A stretch of DNA of 64,000 bases, taken from Pseudomonas quebecensis (GTDB lineage: Bacteria > Pseudomonadota > Gammaproteobacteria > Pseudomonadales > Pseudomonadaceae). The translations under genes and the position numbers were made by a program. Shown one piece after another: positions 49,225 to 58,038 of the stretch (within the stretch, counting starts at the first letter, position 1; every line of letters begins with the position of its first letter). The notes beneath the pieces were generated by a model. The model had not been told where the DNA came from. It ran no database searches and saw nothing but the letters and a program-made list of their open reading frames with translations. The DNA is taken from assembly GCF_026410085.1 (NCBI RefSeq), contig NZ_CP112866.1, forward strand, positions 3,533,001 to 3,597,000, read 5' to 3'.

Positions 49225-50211
49225 ATGCCCCTACAAGCCGCCCCCCTCTCCCGCCGCTTCTCCGTCGCACCCATGATGGACTGGACCGACCGCCACTGCC
49301 GGTTCTTCCTGCGCCTGCTCTCCAAGCACGCCCTGCTCTACACCGAGATGGTCACCACCGGCGCGATCCTGCACGGCGATCATGAGCGCTTCCTGCGTCA
49401 CGACGAAGCCGAGCACCCGCTGGCGCTGCAGCTGGGCGGCAGCGTCCCCGCCGACCTGGCTGCCTGCGCGCGCATGGCCGAGGCCGCGGGTTACGACGAA
49501 GTAAACCTGAACGTCGGCTGCCCCAGCGACCGTGTGCAGAACAATATGATCGGCGCGATCCTGATGGCGCACCCCGCCCTGGTGGCCGATTGCGTGAAGG
49601 CGATGCGCGATGCGGTGTCGATTCCGGTGACGGTGAAGCATCGTATCGGGATCAACGGTCGGGACAGTTATGGCCAGTTGTGTGATTTCGTCGGCACGGT
49701 GAAGGACGCCGGCTGTACCAGTTTCACCGTGCATGCGCGGATTGCGATTCTGGAGGGGTTGTCGCCTAAGGAGAACCGCGACATTCCGCCGTTGCGCTAT
49801 GACGTGGCGGCGCAGTTGAAGCAGGATTTCCCTGAGCTGGAGATTGTGCTCAATGGCGGGATCAAGACGTTGGAACAGTGCCACGAGCATTTGCAGACGT
49901 TTGATGGTGTGATGCTCGGACGTGAGGCATATCACAACCCCTATCTGCTGGCGGAAGTGGATCAGCAGCTATTTGGCAGTGAAGCGCCGGTGATCAGTCG
50001 GGCGCAGGCGCTGGCGCAGTTGCGACCTTATATTGCCGAGCATTTGGCCACGGGTGGGTCGATGCATCATATAACGCGGCATGTGCTGGGCTTGGGCACG
50101 GGGTTTCCGGGGGCGAGGAAGTTTCGGCAGTTGTTGTCGGTGGATATTCATAAGGCGAGTGTTCCGCTGGCATTGCTGGATCAGGCTGCGGAATTGCTGG
50201 AGGGTCGCTGA
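49225..50211 (+). CDS. dusA: tRNA-dihydrouridine(20/20a) synthase
   Basis: The 328-residue TIM-barrel flavoenzyme has RFSVAPMMDWTDRHCRFF, MVTTGAILHGD, NLNVGCPSDRVQ with the catalytic Cys, VTVKHRIG with the Lys, and the FMN-phosphate loop VLNGGIKT. These are DusA features rather than DusB or DusC. It reduces U20/U20a in the D-loop of tRNA. It starts after the bacteriocin island and is followed by a hairpin and tal. Confidence 0.95.
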   Translation: MPLQAAPLSRRFSVAPMMDWTDRHCRFFLRLLSKHALLYTEMVTTGAILHGDHERFLRHDEAEHPLALQLGGSVPADLAACARMAEAAGYDEVNLNVGCPSDRVQNNMIGAILMAHPALVADCVKAMRDAVSIPVTVKHRIGINGRDSYGQLCDFVGTVKDAGCTSFTVHARIAILEGLSPKENRDIPPLRYDVAAQLKQDFPELEIVLNGGIKTLEQCHEHLQTFDGVMLGREAYHNPYLLAEVDQQLFGSEAPVISRAQALAQLRPYIAEHLATGGSMHHITRHVLGLGTGFPGARKFRQLLSVDIHKASVPLALLDQAAELLEGR

Positions 50212-50213
50212 TT

Positions 50214-50236
50214 GTTCCCATGCTCTGCGTGGGAAC
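50214..50236. repeat. GTTCCCA..TGGGAAC hairpin downstream of dusA
   Basis: GTTCCCATGCTCTGCGTGGGAAC is a perfect palindrome with 7-bp arms (GTTCCCA / TGGGAAC) around a 9-base centre, a second repeat type common between Pseudomonas genes. It begins 3 bases after the dusA stop codon. Confidence 0.6.
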
Positions 50237-50447
50237 GATCGAACTGCCGCTATCGGGGCAAGCGTTGCCCACATGGCAGTTGGGTTGAACCTGCGGTCAG
50301 TTTCGCCCTCCTATTAAGCACCACAGCCGGTGATTCAAACGGCTGTTTTCAGGTTGTTGCCCCCGCAAACGATCGAACGCATTTGCGCCCTTGAGCGCCT
50401 GTCGGCGCTCGGGTAATGTCAACAGACCCATAGGACAGAGCACGCTC

Positions 50448-51374
50448 ATGACTTCCAAGCTGGAACAACTCAAGCAATTCACCACCGTCGTAGCCGACAC
50501 CGGCGACTTTTCCACCCTCGCCAAGCTCAAGCCGCAAGACGCTACCACCAACCCTTCGCTGCTGCTCAAGGCCGCTTCGATTGCGGGCTATGCCAATCTG
50601 TTGGATGAGTGCGTGAAGGACTGCAACGGTGACGTGGGCCTGGCCAGCGACCGTTTTGCGGTGGCGGTCGGTCAAGAAATTCTCAAAGTGGTACCGGGCC
50701 GCATTTCCACCGAAGTGGATGCCCGCTTGTCGTTCGACGAAGGCGCGATCCTCAAGCGTGCGCACCGTCTGATCGAGCTGTACGACAAAGCCGGCGTCGG
50801 CCGTGACCGCGTGCTGATCAAGATCGCCTCCACCTGGGAAGGCATCCGCGCGGCGGAGAAGCTGGAAAAAGAAGGCATCCAGACCAACCTGACGCTGCTG
50901 TTCTCCTTTGCCCAGGCCGTGGCGTGTGCCGAAGCAGGCGTGTTCCTGATCTCGCCGTTCGTGGGCCGCATCTACGACTGGTACAAGAAAGCCAATGGCA
51001 ACGACTACACCGGCGCGGATGATCCGGGCGTGCAGTCGGTGACGCGCATCTACAACTACTACAAAGCCAACGGTTACAAAACCGTGGTCATGGGTGCGAG
51101 CTTCCGCAACCTCAGCCAGATCGAAGAGTTGGCCGGCTGCGACCGCCTGACCATCAGCCCGGACCTGCTGGAGAAGTTGGCGGCGGATGAGGGCACGCTG
51201 GAGCGCAAGTTGTCGCCAGGGCATGCCGGCGAGGCGCGCGTGCACATGACTGAAGCGCAGTTCCGTTGGGAGTCCAACGAGGATGCGATGGCAACCGAGA
51301 AACTGGCCGAGGGTATTCGCCAGTTTGCGCGGGACCAGGAGAAGCTGGAGGCGCTGCTGTCCGCTAAGCTGTAA
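50448..51374 (+). CDS. tal: Transaldolase
   Basis: The 308-residue protein matches TalB in length. It has [29 protein letters not shown] with the Schiff-base lysine, and [16 protein letters not shown] with SPFVGRI. It transfers dihydroxyacetone units between sugar phosphates in the pentose phosphate pathway. The ATG at 50448 gives the family N-terminus [11 protein letters not shown] strong terminator follows. Confidence 0.96.
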   Translation: MTSKLEQLKQFTTVVADTGDFSTLAKLKPQDATTNPSLLLKAASIAGYANLLDECVKDCNGDVGLASDRFAVAVGQEILKVVPGRISTEVDARLSFDEGAILKRAHRLIELYDKAGVGRDRVLIKIASTWEGIRAAEKLEKEGIQTNLTLLFSFAQAVACAEAGVFLISPFVGRIYDWYKKANGNDYTGADDPGVQSVTRIYNYYKANGYKTVVMGASFRNLSQIEELAGCDRLTISPDLLEKLAADEGTLERKLSPGHAGEARVHMTEAQFRWESNEDAMATEKLAEGIRQFARDQEKLEALLSAKL

Positions 51375-51388
51375 ACGGCGGAGGCGAC

Positions 51389-51426
51389 AAAAAGGGCGGT
51401 ACCTGTGAGGGTACCGCCCTTTTTTG
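51389..51426. terminator. Intrinsic terminator of tal
   Basis: AAAAAGGGCGGTACC / GGTACCGCCCTTTTT is a 15-base perfect stem with a 6-base loop and a T-run. It can work in both directions. Confidence 0.9.
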
Positions 51427-51487
51427 TGTCGATGTCTCAAGCCAATGTCATTTCAACAGTGGAAGATACATTGACCGACACTGCGTT

Positions 51488-51510
51488 ATCGGGGGCAAGC
51501 CCCCTCCCAC
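51488..51510. repeat. Single REP hairpin
   Basis: ATCGGGGGCAAGCCCCCTCCCAC is one REP unit of the common family, just downstream of rssC. Confidence 0.75.
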
Positions 51511-51535
51511 AATGGGGCGAATGTTAGCCAGAGGC

Positions 51536-52018
51536 TCAGTGACGCTCGAGGGCGTTGACCAGGTCGTGGAAGGCTTCGCGGTTGGACTCGTTGAGGCCCA
51601 TCAGAATTTTGTGCGCTTCCAGCACCTTGACCCGCACGACTTCCTCGGACTGGTCCTGGGAGGGCAAATCGGTAAGGCACTCCGGGCATGGAATCGGGCG
51701 ACCAACGATATTGAACACCTGATCGAAGCCCATGGACTGCAGCAGCCGGGTGATGTCGTCGTGGGTAGTGACCACGGTCGGCAACAGGCCAACCTTCTGC
51801 CGAGACAGAATGGACAGCTTGGCCAAGAGGCCCAGCGTGGTGCTATCGATGCTGCGGGTTTCGGTCAGATCGATCACGATCGCCGAGAAGTTCAGCGCAG
51901 TAAAGATGCGCTCAATCGTCGCATCCAGCGCCGAACACAAGGTCAGGCGCACTTCACCGACAAACTTCAGGACAAAGGTCCCGTCTTGCTCGGCGAATTG
52001 GATTCTTCCGGTACTCAT
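51536..52018 (-). CDS. rssC: Anti-sigma factor antagonist RssC (STAS domain)
   Basis: The 160-residue protein has an N-terminal STAS fold (IQFAEQDGTFVLKFVGEVR) with the phosphorylation-site region DLTETRSIDSTTLGLLAK and a C-terminal Cys-x2-Cys pair (PCPEC). It acts in a phosphorylation-dependent partner switch; the neighbouring RssB supplies the phosphatase. The ATG at 52018 overlaps the rssB stop by one base (TGATG). The gene order tal-rssC-rssB matches other Pseudomonas genomes. Confidence 0.87.
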   Translation of the reverse strand: MSTGRIQFAEQDGTFVLKFVGEVRLTLCSALDATIERIFTALNFSAIVIDLTETRSIDSTTLGLLAKLSILSRQKVGLLPTVVTTHDDITRLLQSMGFDQVFNIVGRPIPCPECLTDLPSQDQSEEVVRVKVLEAHKILMGLNESNREAFHDLVNALERH

Positions 52019-53199
52019 CAAAGATTCCTGCTCAACACCAGTAGGGCGATATCATCCGGCATCTCCCCCAGCGTGGCCAATCCAAAAACCTGCCGCAAGC
52101 CATCCAGGCTGCCGCCCGCCGACTTGACCTTTTGGGGCAAGGCGGCTTCTTTCTCTTTGAGTGTAGGTTCTGGAAGAAGGTCCAGAATGCCATCGGACAT
52201 CAGCGTCAGGCTGAACGTCGGCGGCAGTTCCAGAATGTGGTCCTCGTAGGTCGCTTCATTAAACAAGCCTACGGGCAGGCCACGGCCTTCCAGGTAACGC
52301 ACACTGTCAGGAGTGTATAAAACAGGCATCGGCAGGTGACCGCCAATACTGTAGGTCAAAAGACCGGTTTCTTCGTCAATCACGCCGCCGACCATCGTCA
52401 CGTGCTTGCCCAGCTTGCAACTGATCAGGCCTCGGTTGATGTGGCCCAGCACTTGCGACGGGGTAAACTCCGGCAAGGTGCCATTGCGCTTGGATTCGAA
52501 CAACAGCCGTGTGGTCATGAATTTCAACAACACGGTCACAAAGGCCGAAGACGCACCGTGGCCGGATACGTCGGCCAAATAAAACGCAACGCGCCGCTCA
52601 TCAACGCGAAAATAGTCGACAAAATCCCCCGACAGGTACAACGACGGGATGATCTGGTGCGCGAACTGGAACTCATCGATGGTCCAGGGGCTCACCGGCA
52701 GCATGTTCATCTGCACCTGGCGACCGGCGTTCTGGTCTTCCTGCAGCAGGTTCAGGCTGGCTTCGAGCTCGCGATTGGCGGCTTCGAGTTTCTCACGGTA
52801 GCGCTGGTTTTCCAGCAGCAGGCGTGCCCGATCCAGGGCACGACGCACCGAGTGCTCCAGCACCGCCAGGTCTTCCAGGGGCTTGATCAGATAATCGGCG
52901 GCGCCCAGGCGCAGCGCCTCGACGGCGTCGTTCATCACACCGGCGCCGGACACAACGATCACCGGCGTCTGCGGCGCACGCTCAGTGACCTGGCGAATCA
53001 GCTCCAGGCCGCCCATCTGGGGCATGCGCAGGTCGCAGATCACGAGGTCGGGCTGGTCGCGCTCGAACACCTGGAGACCCTGTTGGCCGTTGCCGGCCTG
53101 CAGGACGCTGAAGCCACTGTCTTCCAAATAGGCCGCGAGACTCGCGCGCACTACTTCGTCGTCATCGATTATCAGCAGCGTGGCACTGGTTTTTTGCAT
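52018..53199 (-). CDS. rssB: Response regulator RssB with PP2C/SpoIIE phosphatase domain
   Basis: The 393-residue protein has an N-terminal receiver domain with phospho-acceptor Asp56 (DLVICDLRMP), a short coiled coil (about 130-160) and a C-terminal SpoIIE/PP2C-type phosphatase domain. All metal ligands are seen: SGDFVDYF, ADVSGHG and MSDGILD. So, unlike the E. coli adaptor RssB with a degenerate domain, this should be catalytically active. It likely controls RssC phosphorylation and through it the general stress response. Confidence 0.88.
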   Translation of the reverse strand: MQKTSATLLIIDDDEVVRASLAAYLEDSGFSVLQAGNGQQGLQVFERDQPDLVICDLRMPQMGGLELIRQVTERAPQTPVIVVSGAGVMNDAVEALRLGAADYLIKPLEDLAVLEHSVRRALDRARLLLENQRYREKLEAANRELEASLNLLQEDQNAGRQVQMNMLPVSPWTIDEFQFAHQIIPSLYLSGDFVDYFRVDERRVAFYLADVSGHGASSAFVTVLLKFMTTRLLFESKRNGTLPEFTPSQVLGHINRGLISCKLGKHVTMVGGVIDEETGLLTYSIGGHLPMPVLYTPDSVRYLEGRGLPVGLFNEATYEDHILELPPTFSLTLMSDGILDLLPEPTLKEKEAALPQKVKSAGGSLDGLRQVFGLATLGEMPDDIALLVLSRNL

Positions 53200-53476
53200 G
53201 TGGGCAAACGGCGCCAGAATTAGGTTGGCGTAGGCGGCGCGGCAATGGCCGGGCTCATACTACTGGATTCGCTTTCTAGCCTCTCTGTCCTACAAAGCAT
53301 GGGCTTTTTGCCCACGCACAACTGTAATGCAGAGGTGCCCTTCTAAGGCGCAGACGGTACTCCCATCCGTCAGGTGTTTCAAGCTCATGCCGATGGTCGC
53401 CGGGCGTCTTTACACCGCAAATCACCGGGAGTTATAAGAACGGTCACTACCCCAACACAAAGTAAGGACGGATGCT

Positions 53477-53782
53477 GTGAGCGAACACGAGCGCGATTAC
53501 GCCGAAAAACGCGATTTCATCCGCATGCGGGTGGATGCCAATGTGTCCCTGATCCACGCCGGGCAGGAGATTGAAGGCGTGTGCCTGGACCTGTCCAGTT
53601 CCGGCATGCAAGTGCAGGCACCCCGCCAGTTCAGCGTGGGCGACCTGCTGAGCGTGCGCATTGATTCCGAGCACGCGGCCCTCAAGGGCCTGGAAGCCGA
53701 GACCGAGGTGGTTTGGATCAAAGCTGACGGCGAGCAGCACGAGACTCAGCGGCTGGGCCTTAAGATCCTGAAAATGCGCTGA
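53477..53782 (+). CDS. PilZ-domain protein
   Basis: The 101-residue protein is a single PilZ domain. The c-di-GMP-binding residues are visible: KRDFIRMRVD (RxxxR) and DLSSSGMQV (D/NxSxxG). It starts at a GTG. It probably binds c-di-GMP and modulates a partner protein. It is divergent from rssB and convergent with mlaA. The gap of 277 bases to rssB holds promoters only. Confidence 0.88.
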   Translation: MSEHERDYAEKRDFIRMRVDANVSLIHAGQEIEGVCLDLSSSGMQVQAPRQFSVGDLLSVRIDSEHAALKGLEAETEVVWIKADGEQHETQRLGLKILKMR

Positions 53783-53792
53783 AAGACGCGCA

Positions 53793-53825
53793 CAAAAAAG
53801 GCGACCTGCACGGGTCGCCTTTTTC
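53793..53825. terminator. Bidirectional terminator between PilZ gene and mlaA
   Basis: AAAAAGGCGACC / GGTCGCCTTTTT with a TGCACG loop separates the two convergent genes and can serve both. Confidence 0.9.
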
Positions 53826-53843
53826 GTTTCAAAACATCACAGC

Positions 53844-54533
53844 TTAAAAGTCGTCGACGACCTTGCCATCCTTGACCTTGAACTCACGGTTCTGCAGGTA
53901 AGCATTGCGGATAAAGGTGTATTTGTCGCCGGTGATCAGCTTCTCGCTATCCAGCAGGCTGGCGCGGGTGTCGATGATGTTGAGGCCCATCGTGCTGTTG
54001 CGCCAGTCGATATCGTTCATATAGCGGTACGGCTGGGTGTAACTGTCCACGTACTTGGAAGGCGCATCCCGCAGCGTGCTAGGGCCCAGCAGCGGGATCA
54101 TCACGTACGGACCGCTGCCCACGCCCCAGTAGCCCAGGGTCTGGCCGAAGTCTTCATCACTGCGTTGCAGCCCCATTTTGGTGCCGACATCGACGAAGCC
54201 CAGCACGCCGAACGTGGTGTTGACCAGCAGGCGCGCGGTATCGACACCCGCGTTGTGTGGCTTGAGCTGCAGCACGTTGTTGGCCAGGTTGCCGACGTCG
54301 CCGATGTTGCGGAAGAAGTTGTGGATGCCGTCTTCGACAAATTGCGGGGTGATCCACTCATAACCCTGGGCCAGAGGCTTGAGGGCGTAGGTATCAATGG
54401 TGTCGTTGAACGCGAAGATCGGGCGGTTAACGCTTTCCCATGGATCGTCTTCGGTTGCAGCCTGTACGGCGAACGGCGCCAACATCACAGTGGCACACAC
54501 CGACAGCTGAGCGAAGTAGTGACTCCAGCGCAT
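53844..54533 (-). CDS. mlaA: MlaA/VacJ outer-membrane lipid-asymmetry protein
   Basis: The 229-residue protein has a signal peptide ending AVQAA and the MlaA pattern DPWESVNRPIFAFNDTIDTYALKPLAQGY, then GLQRSDEDFGQTLGYWGVGSGPYVMIPLLGPSTLRD. It removes phospholipids from the outer leaflet of the outer membrane and passes them to the Mla pathway. In E. coli it is a lipoprotein, but here no lipobox cysteine is present at the signal end, so it would be anchored in another way or associate with porins. Confidence 0.93.
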   Translation of the reverse strand: MRWSHYFAQLSVCATVMLAPFAVQAATEDDPWESVNRPIFAFNDTIDTYALKPLAQGYEWITPQFVEDGIHNFFRNIGDVGNLANNVLQLKPHNAGVDTARLLVNTTFGVLGFVDVGTKMGLQRSDEDFGQTLGYWGVGSGPYVMIPLLGPSTLRDAPSKYVDSYTQPYRYMNDIDWRNSTMGLNIIDTRASLLDSEKLITGDKYTFIRNAYLQNREFKVKDGKVVDDF

Positions 54534-54729
54534 AGCTTTTGCTCCTTGAATGGTCTGTCATGGGCGCTATGCCCTGAATAAGGCGGTGAGTATATGACGG
54601 AAGTGTCCTTTTAGGCAGCTCCTAGGAAACGACATACGGAAAATGCACAAAATTCCTACAATTGCATACAGCTGTCATCGCCTTGTCATCCCGCGCCGAT
54701 AGCGTCGGAGCTATTTCAGGGACGTCGAC

Positions 54730-55338
54730 ATGCCACACGCCGAGATCGCCATCGCCACCGCCCCCACCTTGACTGCGGTGCTGTTCGGCCTGAGTGGTTG
54801 CCTGGTGGACTTTGGTTCCCAGGCGCGTACCGATTTCTCGGCGCCCGACTCTCAGGCCACTCCAGGCGCCCTGAACATCCTGCGCCACCTCAAAGAACAA
54901 GGCGTGCCCTGCGCCTGGCTGGATGAACTCCCACCCACCGTGACCACTGCGCTGGCCGCCGTGCTGCCGCGTTGGGTCAAGGCCATATCGCCCTCCCCGA
55001 TCCGCTGGCCCGCGCCCCACGCCTGTTGGCAAGCCTTGATGGAGTTGAACATCGAGCGTCTGGAAGGCTGCGTGTTGGTCAGCGGCGAGCCGCGCCTCCT
55101 GCAATCCGGGCTCAACGCCGGATTGTGGACCATCGGTTTGGCCTCCTGTGGTTCGCTGTGCGGCCTGGCGCCCGAACCCTGGCAAGCGCTGAGCGAAAAG
55201 GAACGCGAGCACAAGCGCGCCAAGGCAACAGTGGCGCTGTACGGCCTGGGGGTACACTCGGTGATCGATCACCTGGGCGAACTCGGCACTTGCCTGGCCG
55301 ACATCAGCCTGCGCCGGCTCAAGGGCGAGAAGCCCTGA
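54730..55338 (+). CDS. HAD-like protein without the catalytic aspartates (phosphonatase-like)
   Basis: The 202-residue protein has the HAD/phosphonatase layout: a VLFGLSGCLVDFG start, a VLVSGEPRLLQSGLNAGLWTIGLASCGSLCGL motif IV-like region and a C-terminal VHSVIDHLGELGTCLADI. Motif I, normally DxDGT or DxAGT, reads GLSG, so both aspartates are absent and it probably is not a phosphatase. It is otherwise intact. Neighbours mlaA and queF are conserved in Pseudomonas. A regulatory or structural role is possible. Confidence 0.72.
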   Translation: MPHAEIAIATAPTLTAVLFGLSGCLVDFGSQARTDFSAPDSQATPGALNILRHLKEQGVPCAWLDELPPTVTTALAAVLPRWVKAISPSPIRWPAPHACWQALMELNIERLEGCVLVSGEPRLLQSGLNAGLWTIGLASCGSLCGLAPEPWQALSEKEREHKRAKATVALYGLGVHSVIDHLGELGTCLADISLRRLKGEKP

Positions 55339-55449
55339 TCGAGATCATGCACAGTTGGCCCCAGTGAATTAATCTACAGGTCAGCCCGTAGACCTTTCAC
55401 GGCGTGCCGCGGTCTATGCCAGTGCCTATCGATAAAAGGAAAGAACGTC

Positions 55450-55716
55450 ATGCCTGATCGCGAAAAGTTAAAACAGCAGGCCGATATTGTGAGCAAACAA
55501 CTGGAAGAGCATCCGGATTTGCCCGTTGAAAAGCGCCGAGCCCTGGAAAAACTGGTTGCCGATTTGAATTTTCAACTTCAAATGGAACCGGGTGCCCAGT
55601 CACCCAGCATTGCCGACGATTTCAACAAAGCGGCGATCGAGTTTGAGTCCAGTCATCCCGGGTTGGCTGGAGCGTTTCGCAATATAGTCACTACCCTGGG
55701 CAATATCGGCATCTAA
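55450..55716 (+). CDS. DUF4404-family protein
   Basis: The 88-residue protein (MPDREKLKQQADIVSKQLEE...) is helical, with heptad-like spacing in the first 50 residues. The C-terminal part HPGLAGAFRNIVTTLGNIGI fits DUF4404. Function unknown. It has an AAAGGA-type ribosome-binding site. It follows the HAD-like gene and is convergent with queF. Confidence 0.72.
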   Translation: MPDREKLKQQADIVSKQLEEHPDLPVEKRRALEKLVADLNFQLQMEPGAQSPSIADDFNKAAIEFESSHPGLAGAFRNIVTTLGNIGI

Positions 55717-55745
55717 CCCGAGCCCAAGCCGAACACCAAACCAAA

Positions 55746-55765
55746 TGTGGGAGCCAGCTCCCACA
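55746..55765. repeat. Single REP hairpin
   Basis: TGTGGGAGCCAGCTCCCACA is a perfect 20-base palindrome of the second REP flavour (GGGAGC..GCTCCC) between DUF4404 and queF. Confidence 0.75.
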
Positions 55766-55782
55766 GTATTGTTGGGTAAAGG

Positions 55783-56613
55783 CTACTGGCGCGCCAGCCG
55801 CACGTTCAGGAACTGAGTGTTTTCGGTACTGCGGTAGGGGTTGATGTCCAATCCACCCCGGCGCACATACCGCGCGTACACGGTCAACTTCTCGGGCTTG
55901 AGCAAGCGCTGCAGGTCCAGGAAGATCCGCTCCACGCACTGTTCATGGAAGTCCGAGTGCTGGCGAAAGCTGACGATATATTCCAACAGGCTGGCATGAT
56001 CCAGCGCCGCACCACGATATTCCACCACCACACTGCCCCAGTCCGGCTGGCTGGTCACCGGGCAGTTGGACTTGAGCAGGTGGCTGTGCACGCTCTCCTC
56101 TACCACACGCGAGTCATCGCAACGCAGCAGTTCCGGGCGCGGGTGTTCGTAACTGCTGACGTTGATATCCAGGTCGTCAATGCACACGCCCGGCAACGCC
56201 ATCACGCCTTCGGCTTCGATATCGGCCAGGCTACGAATGCGCACGCTCACTGGCTTGCCGGCAGCAAAACTGAGGTCGGTGCGCAGGGTGGCTTCAAGGC
56301 TGGCCGTATCGGCAAACGCCGTCTGGTTCAGCGAGTTGAGGTACAGCTTGAAGGACTTGGATTCGATAATATTCGGCGAATCGGCCGCAATGCTGAACTC
56401 ACCAATGGCCACCACCGGCTTGCCCGACGGCAGCAGCCACGACAGTTCGAAGCAGTTCCAGAAATCCACGCCCTTATAGGGCAGGGTCTCGGCGCTCAAT
56501 CCCAGCTCGGCCCACTTGGCGGCACGGGGAATCGGGAACAGCAACGACGGGGTGTAGGTAGAGATGTATTCACTGGACTTGCCCAGCGGCGAATGTTCGG
56601 CTGCGGGATGCAT
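55783..56613 (-). CDS. queF: NADPH-dependent 7-cyano-7-deazaguanine reductase
   Basis: The 276-residue protein is the long (bidomain) QueF. It has FNPRC-like substrate Cys in [12 protein letters not shown], the catalytic acid in [12 protein letters not shown], and [23 protein letters not shown]. It reduces preQ0 to preQ1 in queuosine synthesis. The start gives the family N-terminus [16 protein letters not shown]. No riboswitch fits into the 69 bases to the next gene. Confidence 0.95.
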   Translation of the reverse strand: MHPAAEHSPLGKSSEYISTYTPSLLFPIPRAAKWAELGLSAETLPYKGVDFWNCFELSWLLPSGKPVVAIGEFSIAADSPNIIESKSFKLYLNSLNQTAFADTASLEATLRTDLSFAAGKPVSVRIRSLADIEAEGVMALPGVCIDDLDINVSSYEHPRPELLRCDDSRVVEESVHSHLLKSNCPVTSQPDWGSVVVEYRGAALDHASLLEYIVSFRQHSDFHEQCVERIFLDLQRLLKPEKLTVYARYVRRGGLDINPYRSTENTQFLNVRLARQ

Positions 56614-56682
56614 GGCGGAAACCTGACTGAATAAACCGCGCCAGTCTAACAGCCTTTGGCCCCGCGTTTGCGCACCCGCCGC

Positions 56683-57201
56683 TTACTGGCTGACGTTGAG
56701 CTTGCCCACCATGCCCGCCTGGTAATGGCCCGGCAGGTTGCAGGCAAACTCCAACCCCGTCGCCTGCTTGAAAGTCCACGTCAGTTCAGCGGTCTTGCCC
56801 GGCGCCACCAGCACACTGTTCGGGTCGTCGTGCTTCATGACCTCACCGTGGCCCATGGCACTGTGGTCCATTTCCCCCATTCCCGTGGGGGTAAGCATGC
56901 CGCTGGCCTGCATCTGCAACATTTCCTGCTGGTGCTGTGCATGCATCGCCGCGTCGCCCAGGTTGAATTCGTGCAGCAGCCGGCCTTTGTTGACCAACAC
57001 GAAGCGCACGGTTTCACCGGCTTTGACGTCCAGCGATGTGGGCGAGAAGGCAATGTCCTGCAACGTGATTTCCACCGTGCGCGTGGCCTTGTCGGCCGGT
57101 GCCGGCTGTCCGAAGGCGTAGGTGTGCGCCCCTTCGGCCAGTGCATTGACGCTCAACGCTAACAGGCAGCCCGCCAGCAACAGGGGTGTACGTAACGTCA
57201 T
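56683..57201 (-). CDS. Periplasmic cupredoxin-like copper resistance protein
   Basis: The 172-residue protein has a signal peptide (MTLRTPLLLAGCLLALSVNALA) and a C-terminal cupredoxin fold. The likely type 1 copper ligands are LLHEFNLG (His) and EFACNLPGHYQAGMVG (Cys, His, Met). A Met/His-rich loop MDHSAMGHGEVMKHDD may bind further Cu. It is divergent from copRS and shares their cop box, so it should be induced by copper. In P. aeruginosa the equivalent gene stands next to CopRS and aids copper tolerance. Confidence 0.85.
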   Translation of the reverse strand: MTLRTPLLLAGCLLALSVNALAEGAHTYAFGQPAPADKATRTVEITLQDIAFSPTSLDVKAGETVRFVLVNKGRLLHEFNLGDAAMHAQHQQEMLQMQASGMLTPTGMGEMDHSAMGHGEVMKHDDPNSVLVAPGKTAELTWTFKQATGLEFACNLPGHYQAGMVGKLNVSQ

Positions 57202-57277
57202 CGCTCTTCTCCAAAAATGTGTCACTGCGTTGAGCGGCACTCTAAGATGAAGCGGCTGCCAGCCAGCTGACTGCTGG

Positions 57278-57292
57278 ATTACAACTTTGTCA
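57278..57292. promoter_or_regulatory. CopR/CusR-type cop box
   Basis: On the minus strand TGACAAAGTTGTAAT matches the CusR/CopR consensus TGACAA-N2-TTGTCA with one change. It lies 77 bases before the cupredoxin ATG and 66 bases before the copR ATG, so it can serve both divergent promoters. Confidence 0.7.
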
Positions 57293-57357
57293 GGTTGCGC
57301 CCTTTGCCTGATACCCGCGGTATAAAGCCCGTCGTCACCTGTTACCCAGAGCCGCCC

Positions 57358-58038
57358 ATGAAACTGCTGATCGTCGAAGACCAACCCAAGACTGGCCAAT
57401 ACCTGCGCCAGGGCCTGGCAGAGGCAGGTTTCATCACCGAGTGGGTGGCCGATGGGCTCACCGGGCAGCACCTGGCATTGACCGGTGATTACGACTTGCT
57501 GATCCTCGACGTGATGCTGCCGGACCGCGACGGCTGGCAAATCCTGCAGGCGGTGCGTGCAGCCGGTCTGGATGTGCCGGTGCTGTTTCTCACCGCGCGC
57601 GACGCCGTGGAAGACCGCGTGCATGGCCTGGAGCTGGGTGCCGACGACTATCTGGTCAAGCCGTTCGCCTTTTCCGAACTGCTGGCCCGCGTACGCAGCC
57701 TGTTGCGACGTGGCAGCAGTTTGCCGCAGGACACCGCGCTGCAACTGGCCGACCTGCGCCTGGACCTGATCCGCCGCCGCGTCGAGCGTGACGGCCAACG
57801 CATCGACCTCACCGCCAAGGAATTTTCTTTGCTCGAACTGCTGCTGCGACGCCAGGGCGAAGTGCTGCCCAAGTCGCTGATCGCCTCCCAGGTGTGGGAC
57901 ATGAACTTCGACAGCGACACCAACATCATCGAAGTCGCGATCCGCCGCCTGCGCCTGAAAGTCGATGACCACTTTCCCACTAAACTGATCCACACCGTGC
58001 GCGGCATGGGCTATGTGCTGGAGGAGCGGTGCAATTGA
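57358..58038 (+). CDS. copR: Copper-responsive response regulator CopR
   Basis: The 226-residue OmpR-type regulator has a receiver domain with phospho-acceptor Asp51 ([14 protein letters not shown]) and conserved Lys in [13 protein letters not shown], followed by a winged-helix DNA-binding domain ([19 protein letters not shown]). The ATG at 57358 is the family start; an upstream frame to 57295 runs through the cop box. It activates the divergent cupredoxin gene and probably other copper genes elsewhere. Confidence 0.9.
   Translation: MKLLIVEDQPKTGQYLRQGLAEAGFITEWVADGLTGQHLALTGDYDLLILDVMLPDRDGWQILQAVRAAGLDVPVLFLTARDAVEDRVHGLELGADDYLVKPFAFSELLARVRSLLRRGSSLPQDTALQLADLRLDLIRRRVERDGQRIDLTAKEFSLLELLLRRQGEVLPKSLIASQVWDMNFDSDTNIIEVAIRRLRLKVDDHFPTKLIHTVRGMGYVLEERCN

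Noticed and set aside
49540..49575. DusA has Ile where E. coli DusA has Cys in GACLM, at first taken for loss of the catalytic Cys
   Set aside because: The catalytic cysteine of Dus enzymes is the one in the NxGCPS motif, which is intact here (NVGCPSD).
56614..56682. Search for a preQ1 riboswitch ahead of queF
   Set aside because: Only 69 bases are available before the neighbouring gene end and no preQ1 aptamer pattern is visible.
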